Assembly (NCBI RefSeq): GCF_001718195.1
Contig: NZ_MCNV01000009.1
Span: 238,159-302,158, forward strand
DNA: 64,000 bases
Reading direction: 5' to 3'
Source: Paraburkholderia nodosa
GTDB lineage: Bacteria; Pseudomonadota; Gammaproteobacteria; Burkholderiales; Burkholderiaceae
The notes beneath the pieces are model-generated. The model made no database searches, was not told the origin of the DNA, and saw only the letters and a program-made list of their open reading frames with translations. This document shows positions 1 through 8,489 of the stretch, in pieces; within the stretch, counting starts at the first letter, position 1; each line of letters begins with the position of its first letter. The translations under genes were made by a program, and so were the position numbers.

Positions 1-74
1 CCGCGAAGCGCGTTTCCCTCTAGATTCTAGAAAATCCGCTGCGCTTTGCCACGCGCCTCGCGCGCGGGCGAAGC

Positions 75-1820
75 CTACCGCTCCGCGTTCATGCGCTGAT
101 AGGCATCGAGCAGCGACGTCTTGTACACCACGCCCGCGAGCGTCGGCTCGCGCGTGCTTTCGACTACGGGCAGACGCTCGCCCTGAAACGACATGAAGTG
201 CTGCAGGCCGACGGCGAGCGGCATGTCGGGCGTGAGCACGTCGAACGTCGGCTTCAGGTAGTCGCGGGCGTGCTTGTGCGCGGTATCGCGCTTTTGCAGC
301 AGGTCCGAGGTGATGTCGGCGAGCGCAACCGCGCCGAGAAAGCGCCCCGTCTCGTCGGTCACGTAGAGGTACTTGACCGGATATTCGAGGAACACGCGCG
401 TCATCTCCTGCACCGTGGCGCTCTCCAGCACGACAGTCTGCGCGGGGCGCACCAGCTCGCGCATCTGCGTCATGCGCAGGCGCATGCGTTCGGCTTCCTC
501 GCGGTTGCGATGCAGCGTGATTTCGTACATCGACGCCTTGCCGATCGCGCGCGCGACGAAATACGCAACGACGCACGAGAGCATCAGCGGCAGCACCACC
601 TGATAGCTCAGCGTCATCTCGAAGATCATCAGAATCGCCATGAGCGGCGCCTGGGTCGCGCCCGCGAGGAACGCGCCCATGCCCACCATCGCGTAGGCGT
701 ACGACGCCGAGGTGCCGTCGGGCCAGAGCGTGTGCATGCCCTGGCCGAACAGGCAGCCGAGCACGGCGCCCATGAAGAGCGTCGGCGTGAACACACCGCC
801 CACGGCGCCCGAGCCGACCGTCGCGGCCGTCGCGATGAGCTTGAAAACGAGCACCGTGGCGAGCGCCGTCCAGGTCCACGGCGAATGGAGGATGGAGTTC
901 ACGACGCTATAGCCGTTGCCCCACACCTCGGGCGTCCACACCGAAAGAATGCCGACCACCAGACCGCCGAGCGCGAGCCGCACGGGCAGCGGCGCGTTGA
1001 TGCGCCCAAAGCCCTTTTTCGCGGTGGCCATCATCATGAGGAACTGCGGGGCGAGCGCGCCGCAAAGGAGGCCGAGCGCCACGAAGAGCAGCACCTCGAC
1101 GCCCGTCACCGGCGGGAACACGGGCATCTCGTACGGCGGCTTGTAGCCCGCGAACTCGCGCATCGTGATGTTGGCGACCACGGAGGAAACGACGATCGGC
1201 CCGAAGCTTTCCATGACAATGGAGCCGAGCACGATTTCGGTCACGAAGAAGGCGCCGGCGATGGGCGCGTTGTACGCCGAGGTGATACCGGCCGCCGCGC
1301 CGCACGCGACGAGCAGGCGCAGCCGCGGCGGATCGAAGTGGACCCAGCGGCCGATCAGCGAGGCGGCGAGGGCGGCGAGCTGCACCATCGGGCCTTCACG
1401 GCCGATCGAGCCGCCGCTCGCGATCGTGAAGAGCGAGGAGAGGCTGCGCCAGATGCTCGTGCCCACGGGCATGACGCCGTCGCCGATCGCCACCGCCTCG
1501 ATGTAGTCGGCGTGCATCGCCTTGCCGCTGCTGCCGGGCGCCTTGCGCCGCGCGAGCAGCAGCAGGCATCCCGCGATGAAGCCGCCTGCCGCCGGCATCC
1601 AGATGCGCCGGTGCCACGGCAGGTGACGCGCCATCTCGACGAGGCTGCCTTCGCTGCCCGCGAAGAGCATCTGCACATACGCGATGCCCTCGCGAAAGAT
1701 CACGGTCGCAAACGCGCCCGCCACGCCGACGATGACCGACCAGATCAGCATCGTATGGGCGTCGGACAAGCGAAAGAGATCGCGGGCGCGGGTGCGCAGT
1801 TTCAGCAGGAATGACAGCAC
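75..1820 (-). CDS. ClC-family chloride channel/transporter with C-terminal CBS pair
   Basis: Inner-membrane chloride channel or Cl-/H+ antiporter of 581 residues. About ten hydrophobic helices fill residues 20-440, and a cytoplasmic tail (about 450-575) has the length and pattern of two CBS domains. Two ClC filter motifs are clear: GREGP at residues 140-144, with the gating glutamate, and GGVFTPTLFMGA near 345. The first filter motif, usually GSGIP, is replaced by GSSGKAMHADY around residues 97-106, as in the ClcB-like branch, so anion selectivity may differ. The ATG start lies directly before the first cytoplasmic helix. It is a single gene with no operon partner in the window. Family assignment is firm; channel versus exchanger is undecided. 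Confidence 0.9.
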   Translation of the reverse strand: MLSFLLKLRTRARDLFRLSDAHTMLIWSVIVGVAGAFATVIFREGIAYVQMLFAGSEGSLVEMARHLPWHRRIWMPAAGGFIAGCLLLLARRKAPGSSGKAMHADYIEAVAIGDGVMPVGTSIWRSLSSLFTIASGGSIGREGPMVQLAALAASLIGRWVHFDPPRLRLLVACGAAAGITSAYNAPIAGAFFVTEIVLGSIVMESFGPIVVSSVVANITMREFAGYKPPYEMPVFPPVTGVEVLLFVALGLLCGALAPQFLMMMATAKKGFGRINAPLPVRLALGGLVVGILSVWTPEVWGNGYSVVNSILHSPWTWTALATVLVFKLIATAATVGSGAVGGVFTPTLFMGAVLGCLFGQGMHTLWPDGTSASYAYAMVGMGAFLAGATQAPLMAILMIFEMTLSYQVVLPLMLSCVVAYFVARAIGKASMYEITLHRNREEAERMRLRMTQMRELVRPAQTVVLESATVQEMTRVFLEYPVKYLYVTDETGRFLGAVALADITSDLLQKRDTAHKHARDYLKPTFDVLTPDMPLAVGLQHFMSFQGERLPVVESTREPTLAGVVYKTSLLDAYQRMNAER

Positions 1821-1978
1821 GGCGGGCGGGTCAGGTTACGGGTGAAAGAGAGCCGCGCGTGCGCAGGGCGCGACGTGCGGCGGGAAGCATAACGGGTCAA
1901 TGCAGCAACTGCACGGCAATTGCGCGCCGCGTGCACGAAACCAGGCGGTGGCGGACGCCTTCCTCGGCCCGCGCGCAT

Positions 1979-2713
1979 TCAGCGCACGGCCCGGTCGAGT
2001 TCGGGGTAGTGCCGGAAGATGCCCGTTTCGTTGAACGGCAGCCGCCGCTCCGAGTCGAGATAGGCGGCGATATTCGGGCGCTTGGCCACGGCGTCGCGCA
2101 GCGCGACGACATGCGGATAGTGATCCGCGAAATGCTTCGTCGCTTTTGGAAAGGCGTAGCGCAGGCCCTCGACGATCTGAAACATCGACAGATCGACATA
2201 GCTGAGCGCGTTGCCCACCATGTGGCGCGGGCCTTCCGGATTCTGCGCGAGCACGCGCTCGAAATAGCTCATGAATTTCGGAATGCGATGCGCGATGAAA
2301 TCCGCCGAGCGCGCCTTCGCTGCGTCCTTCTGGTCCTCGTAGTAGAGCCCGCTCGCGATCGGATGATGGGTGTCGTGCGCTTCGGTCACGAGGTCCGCGA
2401 TCGTCAGTTGCAGGCCGTTCGCGACGATGCGCAAGCTCTCGTCGCGCGGCGCGAGCTTGAGCTTCGGGCCGAGATAGAAAAGGATATTGGCGGTTTGCGG
2501 CACGATCAGGTCGCCGTCCTTGAGGAAGGGCGGGGCGTAGGGCGGATACGGTTCGTCGCTCTCCAGTTCGCCCATCATCGCGCCGATGCCGAGGCCGTCC
2601 TTCTTCTCGCCGCGCGCCACGTCCACGTAGGGCGCCTGCGCCTCTTCCAGCGCGAGCCGCACGAATTCGCCCCGGCCCTGCAGACCGTCCCAGTAATAGA
2701 GTTCGTATGCCAT
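1979..2713 (-). CDS. glutathione S-transferase
   Basis: Predicted cytosolic glutathione S-transferase of 244 residues. The N-terminal thioredoxin-like domain starts MAYELYYWDGLQGRGEFVRL, in which an early Tyr and a GRGE segment resemble sigma/alpha-type GSTs. Residues 50-85 (LKDGDLIVPQTANILFYLG) contain the Gln-Thr/Ser glutathione-binding turn, and an all-helical C-terminal domain follows. I chose the ATG at 2713 because the reading frame upstream is arginine-rich and has no GST homology. It stands alone between the ClC gene and yeiH, all on the minus strand, with about 160 bp to the ClC gene. The substrate is unknown. Confidence 0.88.
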   Translation of the reverse strand: MAYELYYWDGLQGRGEFVRLALEEAQAPYVDVARGEKKDGLGIGAMMGELESDEPYPPYAPPFLKDGDLIVPQTANILFYLGPKLKLAPRDESLRIVANGLQLTIADLVTEAHDTHHPIASGLYYEDQKDAAKARSADFIAHRIPKFMSYFERVLAQNPEGPRHMVGNALSYVDLSMFQIVEGLRYAFPKATKHFADHYPHVVALRDAVAKRPNIAAYLDSERRLPFNETGIFRHYPELDRAVR

Positions 2714-2959
2714 CGGTCGTCCCCTTGCGTTCATGGCCGTGCTCGCCACGGCCCGCGCGGCCGCTGCCCACGCAACGGGCAGCAACGCACAGTATCGCTC
2801 GCAACGCTCGCGCCTGGTTCGCGTGTGGCGTGCGCACGCGAGATGGCGTAAGGGGGCCGCGCGCAGAAACGCAAACAGCCCCGCCGCAGGCGGGGCCGGT
2901 GGCCGGGAGCGCCGGCGCACAAGGGATCGGGTCGGGGCGCGCGGCCCTCGGGCGCCGGG
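2714..2959. other. intergenic region between yeiH and the GST gene
   Basis: This 246-bp spacer holds the predicted terminator of yeiH (2866-2896) and presumably the GST promoter. No further coding signal was seen on either strand. Confidence 0.4.
2866..2896 (-). terminator. probable intrinsic terminator after yeiH
   Basis: An 8-bp stem GCCCCGCC/GGCGGGGC with a 3-nt loop (2878-2896) lies about 65 bp past the yeiH stop. On the minus strand a moderately T-rich tail (TGTTTGCGTTT) follows. The stem is strong and the tail is weak. Confidence 0.5.
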
Positions 2960-4036
2960 TCATCCGAACAGGCGCTGCACGCCCCAGGTGATCGCGAGAC
3001 CGCCGCCGACCAGCCAGAGGTAGATGATGAAACCGGCGGTCAGCGCCCGCGGGCCGGCCTGGCGAATCTGCGAGACGCGCGTCTCGATGCCGAGGGCCGT
3101 CATCGCCATGGTCAGCGCGAAGGTGTCGAGCGTGTTGACCGCGTGGGTGGCCGTCTCGGGCAGCACGTGGAGCGAATTGACGATCACGAGCGCGAGGAAA
3201 CCGAGCGCGAACCAGGGCACCGCGAGCTTGCGCGCGCCGCCTTGGCTGGCGTGGCCGTCGGCCGTTGCCTTGCTGCGCGCCGAACGATTGAGCCACACGC
3301 CGAGCACGAGCAGCACAGGCACGAGCAGCATCACGCGCGTCATCTTGACGATGGTGGCGATGTGCGTGGCCTCCGGGCTCACGTTGCTCGCGGCGCCCAC
3401 CACCTGCGCGACCTCGTGAATCGTGCCGCCGAAGAAGAGCCCGGCGCCGAGCGTGTCGAGATGCAGCCAGCCCGCGTGGAACAGCACCGGGTACAGAAAC
3501 ATCGAAAGCGTGCCGAACAGCACGACGCTGCCGACAGCCATGGCGCTCTTGTGCGGCTTCGATTGCAATGTGGATTCGAAGGCGAGCACGGCCGCTGCGC
3601 CGCAGATCGCGCTGCCGGCCGCCGTGAGAATGGCGGTGTCGCGGTCGAGCTTGAGCAGTTTCATGCCGACCCAGGTGCCGATCACGAGTGTGCTCACGAC
3701 GATCACGACCGACTCGACGAGCCCCGGCACGCCGACCTGGGCGATTTCCTGCAGGCTCACGCGCAGTCCGAAGAACGCCACGGCGATGCGCAGCAGCTTG
3801 CGCGCGGAGAAGTTCACGCCGGCGGCCCAGCTTTCGGGCATGCCGTCGCGAAGCGCATTGCCGTAAATCGCGCCCGCGACGATGCCGACGATCAGCGGGC
3901 TCATGCCGAGCCCGGCGATCGCGGGCAGCGACGCGACACTGGTGACGGCGGCCGCGAACAGCGCGACGAACAGGACGCCGTTGAGCTGCCCGCGGGTGGA
4001 CGGCGATGATGCGTGCGCAAGACTGGGTGTGGACAT
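2960..4036 (-). CDS. yeiH: YeiH/UPF0324 family putative sulfate exporter membrane protein
   Basis: Polytopic inner-membrane protein of 358 residues with about ten hydrophobic segments. It carries the conserved UPF0324 features: an early GMSPLIVGIVAGAIYGN segment, AGSAICGAAAVLAFE in the middle, and GTIHEVAQVVGA near residue 210. The start MSTPSLAHA at 4036 is preceded by a purine-rich stretch. The frame stays open further upstream, but that extension crosses the AT-rich promoter region. The gene is divergent from a LysR regulator, the same arrangement as yeiH/yeiE in enterobacteria, where YeiE responds to sulfite stress. Export of sulfite or sulfate is inferred from that context and from family naming, not demonstrated. 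Confidence 0.85.
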   Translation of the reverse strand: MSTPSLAHASSPSTRGQLNGVLFVALFAAAVTSVASLPAIAGLGMSPLIVGIVAGAIYGNALRDGMPESWAAGVNFSARKLLRIAVAFFGLRVSLQEIAQVGVPGLVESVVIVVSTLVIGTWVGMKLLKLDRDTAILTAAGSAICGAAAVLAFESTLQSKPHKSAMAVGSVVLFGTLSMFLYPVLFHAGWLHLDTLGAGLFFGGTIHEVAQVVGAASNVSPEATHIATIVKMTRVMLLVPVLLVLGVWLNRSARSKATADGHASQGGARKLAVPWFALGFLALVIVNSLHVLPETATHAVNTLDTFALTMAMTALGIETRVSQIRQAGPRALTAGFIIYLWLVGGGLAITWGVQRLFG

Positions 4037-4181
4037 GACGGCCTCTCTACCGGGCGATGCGGCGGAAAAATGGGGTAGCGAACAGGTCGCTATCGAATGG
4101 CCTAATCCTAATTTAGATATATCGATATGAAAAATCGTGATTTGTGACGTAATATATAGGACAACACGATGGTTTTCCACG
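4037..4181. promoter_or_regulatory. divergent yeiH/yeiE promoter region with two dyads
   Basis: This 145-bp AT-rich region, markedly richer in A/T than its surroundings, separates the divergent genes. It contains the dyad CTAATTTAG (4108-4116, arms CTAA/TTAG) and the perfect palindrome ATATCGATAT (4119-4128). Both suit a LysR-type operator controlling both directions. No experimental boundary can be given. Confidence 0.5.
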
Positions 4182-5102
4182 ATGACCCCGGAACAACTGA
4201 TAACTTTCGCTGCTGTCGCCGAGCATCTCAATATCAGTCGAGCTGCACTCGCACTGCATTTGTCGCAGCCGGCCGTTTCGGGCCAGTTGCGGCTGCTGCA
4301 GGAGGAGATCGGTGAGCCGCTGTATCAGCGCGACGGCCGGGGGGTGCGCCTCACGCCCACGGGCGAACAGCTCGCGGGCTACGCAGCGCGCCTGCGCGAC
4401 ACCTGGCGCGACGCGCTCACCTACCGCGACGCGTTGCGCGGCCTCGAGCGCGGCACGCTGCGCATCGGCGCGACCACCACGCCCGCGAGCTACCGGCTGC
4501 CGTATCTGGTGGCGCAGTTCCACGGCCGCTATCCGCAGGTCAAGCTCGAAACGTCGAGCGGAAATTCGACGGACGTCGTGGGCATGCTCGGCGCGGTCGA
4601 TATCGCGCTAATCGAGGGCCCGGTGGGCGAGCAGCTGCCGCCGGATACCGCCGTGCATGCGTGGCACGAGGACGAAATCGTCGCGATCGTGCCGCGCTCT
4701 CACGCACTGGCGTCGCAGCTCGACGCGCAGGGGGAGACGGCCGCCGCGATGCCGGCCATCACGGTGGGAGCGCTCGCGCAGTGGCCGCTGGTCCTGCGCG
4801 AGGATGGCTCGGGCGTGCGCCAGGTGGTCGAGCGGGCGTTCGCTCGCGCCGGCGTGCCCATGCGCGTTGCGCTGGAGATCGCGGGCGTGGAGGGCGTGAA
4901 GGAGGCGGTGCGAGCAGGTATGGGCATCGGCTTCGTATCGGCCATGTCGATGCGTCACGAGAACGGCGCCTTGCGGCAGATCCGCCTTGGGCCCGAGCCG
5001 CTTGCGCGGCGCTTTTCCATCCTGGTGCCGCACGCGGGCGCGGCTTCGCGCGTTGCGCAGCGCTTCCTGGAACTGTGTCTCGCCGATGTTCCTGGCGCCT
5101 GA
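4182..5102 (+). CDS. yeiE: LysR-family regulator, YeiE-like
   Basis: DNA-binding transcriptional regulator of 306 residues. The N-terminal winged helix-turn-helix (residues 1-60, MTPEQLITFAAVAEHLNISR then LHLSQPAVSGQLRLLQ) is typical LysR. An effector-binding domain of the periplasmic-binding-protein fold follows (about 90-295, starting LRIGATTTPASYRLPYLV). The ATG at 4182 gives the canonical LysR N-terminus; the in-frame codon at 4137 lies in the promoter. Its divergent position next to yeiH suggests that it controls yeiH in response to a sulfur oxyanion, as known for enterobacterial YeiE. The effector is inferred from context only. Confidence 0.87.
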   Translation: MTPEQLITFAAVAEHLNISRAALALHLSQPAVSGQLRLLQEEIGEPLYQRDGRGVRLTPTGEQLAGYAARLRDTWRDALTYRDALRGLERGTLRIGATTTPASYRLPYLVAQFHGRYPQVKLETSSGNSTDVVGMLGAVDIALIEGPVGEQLPPDTAVHAWHEDEIVAIVPRSHALASQLDAQGETAAAMPAITVGALAQWPLVLREDGSGVRQVVERAFARAGVPMRVALEIAGVEGVKEAVRAGMGIGFVSAMSMRHENGALRQIRLGPEPLARRFSILVPHAGAASRVAQRFLELCLADVPGA

Positions 5103-5201
5103 TCCACCAGACCCAGGGCAATCCAGAATGGCGGCCCAAGCGGCTAACGCGCACTATCCGCTCTAATTAACCGGCGCGCAGGCGCTTTTTTTCGGGCTGG
5201 A

Positions 5202-5219
5202 TTTGGAACCGGTTCCAAA
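5202..5219. promoter_or_regulatory. PtxS-like operator of the kgu operon
   Basis: TTTGGAACCGGTTCCAAA is a perfect 18-bp palindrome 30 bp before kguE. Its core, TGGAACCGGTTCCA, differs from the TGAAACCGGTTTCA palindrome reported for Pseudomonas PtxS by one symmetric base pair. The LacI-family gene closing the operon is the obvious ligand, with 2-ketogluconate as the likely inducer by analogy. Confidence 0.8.
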
Positions 5220-5248
5220 AAACGAAGTGCGCGACGGCAGGCAACGGG

Positions 5249-6055
5249 ATGACGGCAATGGCGGAAGTAGCAATCGTGGCGAGCGCGTTCGGGGCGCAGG
5301 CAATCTGGCGTGACGGTCACGCGGCGTGGAGCCGGCTCGCGCGGCGCGCGGGCGCGCACGCGTTCGAGGTGCGGCGCGAGCTGATGCACGATGCCGACGC
5401 GCAGCCCGAAGCGCTGCGCGCGCTCGGAAAGGCGCTTGCGGACGAAGGGTTGTGGCGCGTCTGGTCCACACCGGACGCGCTCTATGGCGACGATGGCGCG
5501 CTAAACGAGGCGGCGCTTGGCGCCGCGGTCGCCGCGGGACGGGCGCTCGGTGCGCGTTTCGTGAAGCTGCAACTGGGCGGTTTCTCCGGCGACGCCAGCG
5601 CGGCGCGCCTCGCGAGCCTGCTCGAAGCACTGGGCGCACGCACGGGCGACACCGTTGACGCGCGCAACGGCCCGCGCGTCGTCGTCGAGAACGGCCAGCT
5701 CGAGCAGGGTGGCAAGCTCGACCAGTTCATCGGCCTCTTCAACGCGCTGCGCGACGGCGGCGCGCCGGGTGTGATCGGGATGACATTCGACATCGGCAAC
5801 TGGCAATGGCCGGGCGAGCCGCCGCTGCTCGCCGCCGCCGCGCTCGCGCCGCACGTCGAATACATCCATTGCAAGGCCGTGGTGGGCGAGGGCGCGCGCC
5901 GCTTCGCTGCCGCGCCGGGCGACGACGACGCGCTGTGCCGCGCCGCACTCGCGCTGCTGCCGACACACGTGCCGCGCGGCATCGAGTTTCCGTTCGATCC
6001 GGCGCGCGTACACGCAGACGCCGCGCATTACGTCGAATGGCTCGCGGCCGCTTGA
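5249..6055 (+). CDS. kguE: 2-ketogluconate operon epimerase/isomerase KguE (TIM-barrel)
   Basis: Sugar-phosphate isomerase/epimerase-like protein of 268 residues in the xylose-isomerase-like TIM-barrel family. The visible metal-site strands are RVVVENGQ near residue 150, GMTFDIGNWQW near 178, YIHCKAV near 207 and GIEFPFDP near 245, which supply the Glu, Asp, His and Glu ligands expected of the fold. It is first in an operon with a PfkB kinase, an MFS transporter, a 2-hydroxyacid dehydrogenase and a LacI regulator, matching kguEKTD-ptxS of Pseudomonas. KguE's biochemical step is poorly defined even there. An alternative ATG at 5258 would remove three residues. Confidence 0.82.
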   Translation: MTAMAEVAIVASAFGAQAIWRDGHAAWSRLARRAGAHAFEVRRELMHDADAQPEALRALGKALADEGLWRVWSTPDALYGDDGALNEAALGAAVAAGRALGARFVKLQLGGFSGDASAARLASLLEALGARTGDTVDARNGPRVVVENGQLEQGGKLDQFIGLFNALRDGGAPGVIGMTFDIGNWQWPGEPPLLAAAALAPHVEYIHCKAVVGEGARRFAAAPGDDDALCRAALALLPTHVPRGIEFPFDPARVHADAAHYVEWLAAA

Positions 6056-6117
6056 GCGCCGCGCGAAGCCTCGAAACCGCGCACCAGACTCCATACGATT
6101 CATCAGGAACGCATCTC

Positions 6118-7086
6118 ATGACCGAAGCACTCGATGTCATCACCTACGGCGAAGCGATGGCGATGTTCGTCGCCACGGAGCCGGGTCCGCTCGCCCAGGT
6201 CGCCCATTACACGAAGCGCGCGGCGGGTGCGGAGCTCAATGTCGCGACCGGCCTCGCGCGCCTCGGTTTCAAGGTGGGCTGGATGAGCCGCGTGGGGGCC
6301 GACTCGTTCGGCCAGTTCGTGCGCGACGTGCTCGCGCACGAAGGCATCGACGCGCGTTGCGTGAGCACCGACACGCGCTTTCCGACCGGCTTCCAGCTCA
6401 AGTCGAGGAACGACGACGGCAGCGATCCCGCTGTCGAGTATTTCCGTCGCGGCTCGGCGGCGAGCAAGCTCTCGGCTCGCGACTATCAGGCCGACTATGT
6501 GCTCGGCGCGCGCCATCTGCACCTGAGCGGCGTGGCGCCCGCCATCTCTTCCTCTTCACGCGAACTGGCGTTCAAGCTTGCACATGAGATGCGCGCCGCG
6601 GGGCGCACGATCTCGTTCGACCCGAATCTGCGCCCGACGCTGTGGGGCTCGCAAGCCGAAATGGTTGGCACGCTCAACGAACTCGCGAGCTTCGCCGACT
6701 GGGTACTGCCCGGCGTCGGTGAAGGCCTTGTGCTGACGGGTTCGGACGACCCGGAAGCCATCGCGCAGTTCTATCTTGCGCGCGGCGCACGCGGCGTGAT
6801 CGTGAAGCTCGGCGCAGAGGGCGCGTACTACGCCACGGCCGAAGGCGAGCAGGGCCGCGCCGCGGCGCAGCGCGTGGAGCGCGTGGTCGATACCGTGGGC
6901 GCCGGCGACGGCTTTGCCGTGGGCGTGGTGAGCGCGCTGCTCGAGGGCCGGTCGCTTGCCGCGGCCGTGGCTCGCGGCAACCGCATCGGCGCGCTGGCCG
7001 TTCAGGTGATCGGCGACTCGGAAGGCTTGCCGACGCGCGCGCAGCTCGATGCGCTCGAAGCCGCGCAAACGCAGGCAGCCGCATAG
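6118..7086 (+). CDS. kguK: 2-ketogluconate kinase, PfkB family
   Basis: Cytosolic sugar kinase of 322 residues expected to phosphorylate 2-ketogluconate to 2-keto-6-phosphogluconate with ATP. PfkB features are present: an N-terminal GEAMAMF strand, the GAELNVATGLARLG signature near residues 40-53, and the C-terminal DTVGAGDGFAVG motif with catalytic base Asp264. The ATG at 6118 has an AGGAAC ribosome binding site; the upstream in-frame sequence is antisense-like and was excluded. Sequence alone cannot separate 2-ketogluconate kinase from 2-keto-3-deoxygluconate kinase. The neighbours, a kguD-type reductase and a ptxS-type regulator, favour the former. Confidence 0.83.
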   Translation: MTEALDVITYGEAMAMFVATEPGPLAQVAHYTKRAAGAELNVATGLARLGFKVGWMSRVGADSFGQFVRDVLAHEGIDARCVSTDTRFPTGFQLKSRNDDGSDPAVEYFRRGSAASKLSARDYQADYVLGARHLHLSGVAPAISSSSRELAFKLAHEMRAAGRTISFDPNLRPTLWGSQAEMVGTLNELASFADWVLPGVGEGLVLTGSDDPEAIAQFYLARGARGVIVKLGAEGAYYATAEGEQGRAAAQRVERVVDTVGAGDGFAVGVVSALLEGRSLAAAVARGNRIGALAVQVIGDSEGLPTRAQLDALEAAQTQAAA

Positions 7087-7184
7087 CGGAACAGGCGGCG
7101 CAACGCAAAGTGCGGCGCGCCAGACAACATGAGACCAGAGGGCGGCACTGTCAGGTACCGAGCCCCATTCAACTGGAGACACCG

Positions 7185-8468
7185 ATGACCTCAACCTCGC
7201 TCGCACCGCGCCGCTGGTGGGCAATCATGCCGATCGTGTTCATCACGTACAGCCTCGCCTATCTCGACCGCGCCAACTACGGCTTCGCCTCGGCGGCCGG
7301 CATCAATCGCGATCTCGGCATCAGCCCGGGGCTCTCGTCGCTGATCGGCGCGCTGTTCTTCCTCGGCTACTTCTTCTTCCAGCTGCCGGGCGCCGTGTAT
7401 GCGGAGCGCCGCAGCGTGCGCACGCTTGTGTTCGTGAGCCTCGTGCTGTGGGGCGGCTGCGCCGCGCTCACGGGCGTCGTCACGAACATTCCGTCGCTCA
7501 TGGCGATCCGTTTCGTGCTCGGCGTGGTCGAGGCGGCCGTGATGCCCGCCATGCTCATCTTCATCAGCAACTGGTTCACGAAGAAGGAGCGCTCGCGCGC
7601 CAACACGTTCCTGATCCTCGGCAATCCGGTCACGGTGCTGTGGATGTCGGTGGTCTCGGGCTATCTCGTGCATGCCTTCGGCTGGCGTCACATGTTCATC
7701 GCCGAAGGCGTGCCGGCTGTGCTGTGGGCCGTGTGCTGGTGGTTGCTCGTGCGCGACAAGCCCGCACAAGTCAACTGGCTCTCCGACGATGAAAAGCGCG
7801 CACTCGACGCCGCGATGCGCGCCGAGCAGGCCGCCATCAAGCCGGTGCGCAACTATGCCGAGGCGTTCCGCACGCCTGCCGTGATGCTGCTCTCGGCGCA
7901 GTACTTCTGCTGGAGCATCGGCGTGTACGGCTTCGTGCTGTGGCTGCCCTCTATCGTGAAGAACGGCTCGGCGCTCGGCATGGTCGAAACGGGCTGGCTC
8001 TCCGCCGTGCCGTATCTCGCGGCGACCATTGCGATGCTGGCCGCCTCGTGGGCGTCGGACAAGCTCGACAATCGCCGCGCCTTCGTGTGGCCGTTCCTGC
8101 TGGTCGGCGCGCTCGCCTTCGCGCTCTCCTACGCACTCGGCTCGACGCACTTCTGGATCTCGTACGCGCTGCTCGTGGTGGCGGGTGCGGCGATGTACGC
8201 GCCGTATGGCCCGTTCTTCGCGATCGTGCCGGAGCTGCTGCCGAAGAACGTGGCCGGCGGTGCGATGGCGCTCATCAACAGCATGGGCGCGCTCGGCTCG
8301 TTCGTCGGCTCCTATGTGGTCGGGTATCTGAATGGCGCGACGGGCTCGCCTGCGGCATCCTATGCGTTCATGAGCGCGGCGCTGCTCGTTTCGGTGGGCC
8401 TCACGCTCGCCGTCAAGCCGCAGCGCGCCGCCACCCGTGGTTATGCATCCCCGGCTCACGGAAAATAA
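7185..8468 (+). CDS. kguT: 2-ketogluconate transporter, MFS anion:cation symporter family
   Basis: Inner-membrane major facilitator protein of 427 residues with twelve predicted helices. It has the opening ITYSLAYLDRANYGFASA typical of the sugar-acid/tartrate symporters (GudP, KguT, TtuB type), a charged loop near residues 190-230, and a second six-helix half. It sits between the kinase and reductase genes and probably imports 2-ketogluconate with protons. The ATG at 7185 is preceded by CTGGAGAC. The substrate is inferred from the operon; related transporters accept glucarate, tartrate or 2-ketogluconate. Confidence 0.84.
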   Translation: MTSTSLAPRRWWAIMPIVFITYSLAYLDRANYGFASAAGINRDLGISPGLSSLIGALFFLGYFFFQLPGAVYAERRSVRTLVFVSLVLWGGCAALTGVVTNIPSLMAIRFVLGVVEAAVMPAMLIFISNWFTKKERSRANTFLILGNPVTVLWMSVVSGYLVHAFGWRHMFIAEGVPAVLWAVCWWLLVRDKPAQVNWLSDDEKRALDAAMRAEQAAIKPVRNYAEAFRTPAVMLLSAQYFCWSIGVYGFVLWLPSIVKNGSALGMVETGWLSAVPYLAATIAMLAASWASDKLDNRRAFVWPFLLVGALAFALSYALGSTHFWISYALLVVAGAAMYAPYGPFFAIVPELLPKNVAGGAMALINSMGALGSFVGSYVVGYLNGATGSPAASYAFMSAALLVSVGLTLAVKPQRAATRGYASPAHGK

Positions 8469-8489
8469 CCTCTCTTTTCTAGCGCACTT

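Noticed and set aside
198..1814. Very long plus-strand open frame opposite the ClC gene
   Set aside because: Arg/His/Glu-rich composition and no start signal or domain; it is the antisense shadow of a GC3-biased membrane-protein gene. The same reasoning removes similar frames across the window (for example 7191-8555 minus, 44973-46484 plus, 51198-53039 plus, 55214-56803 plus).
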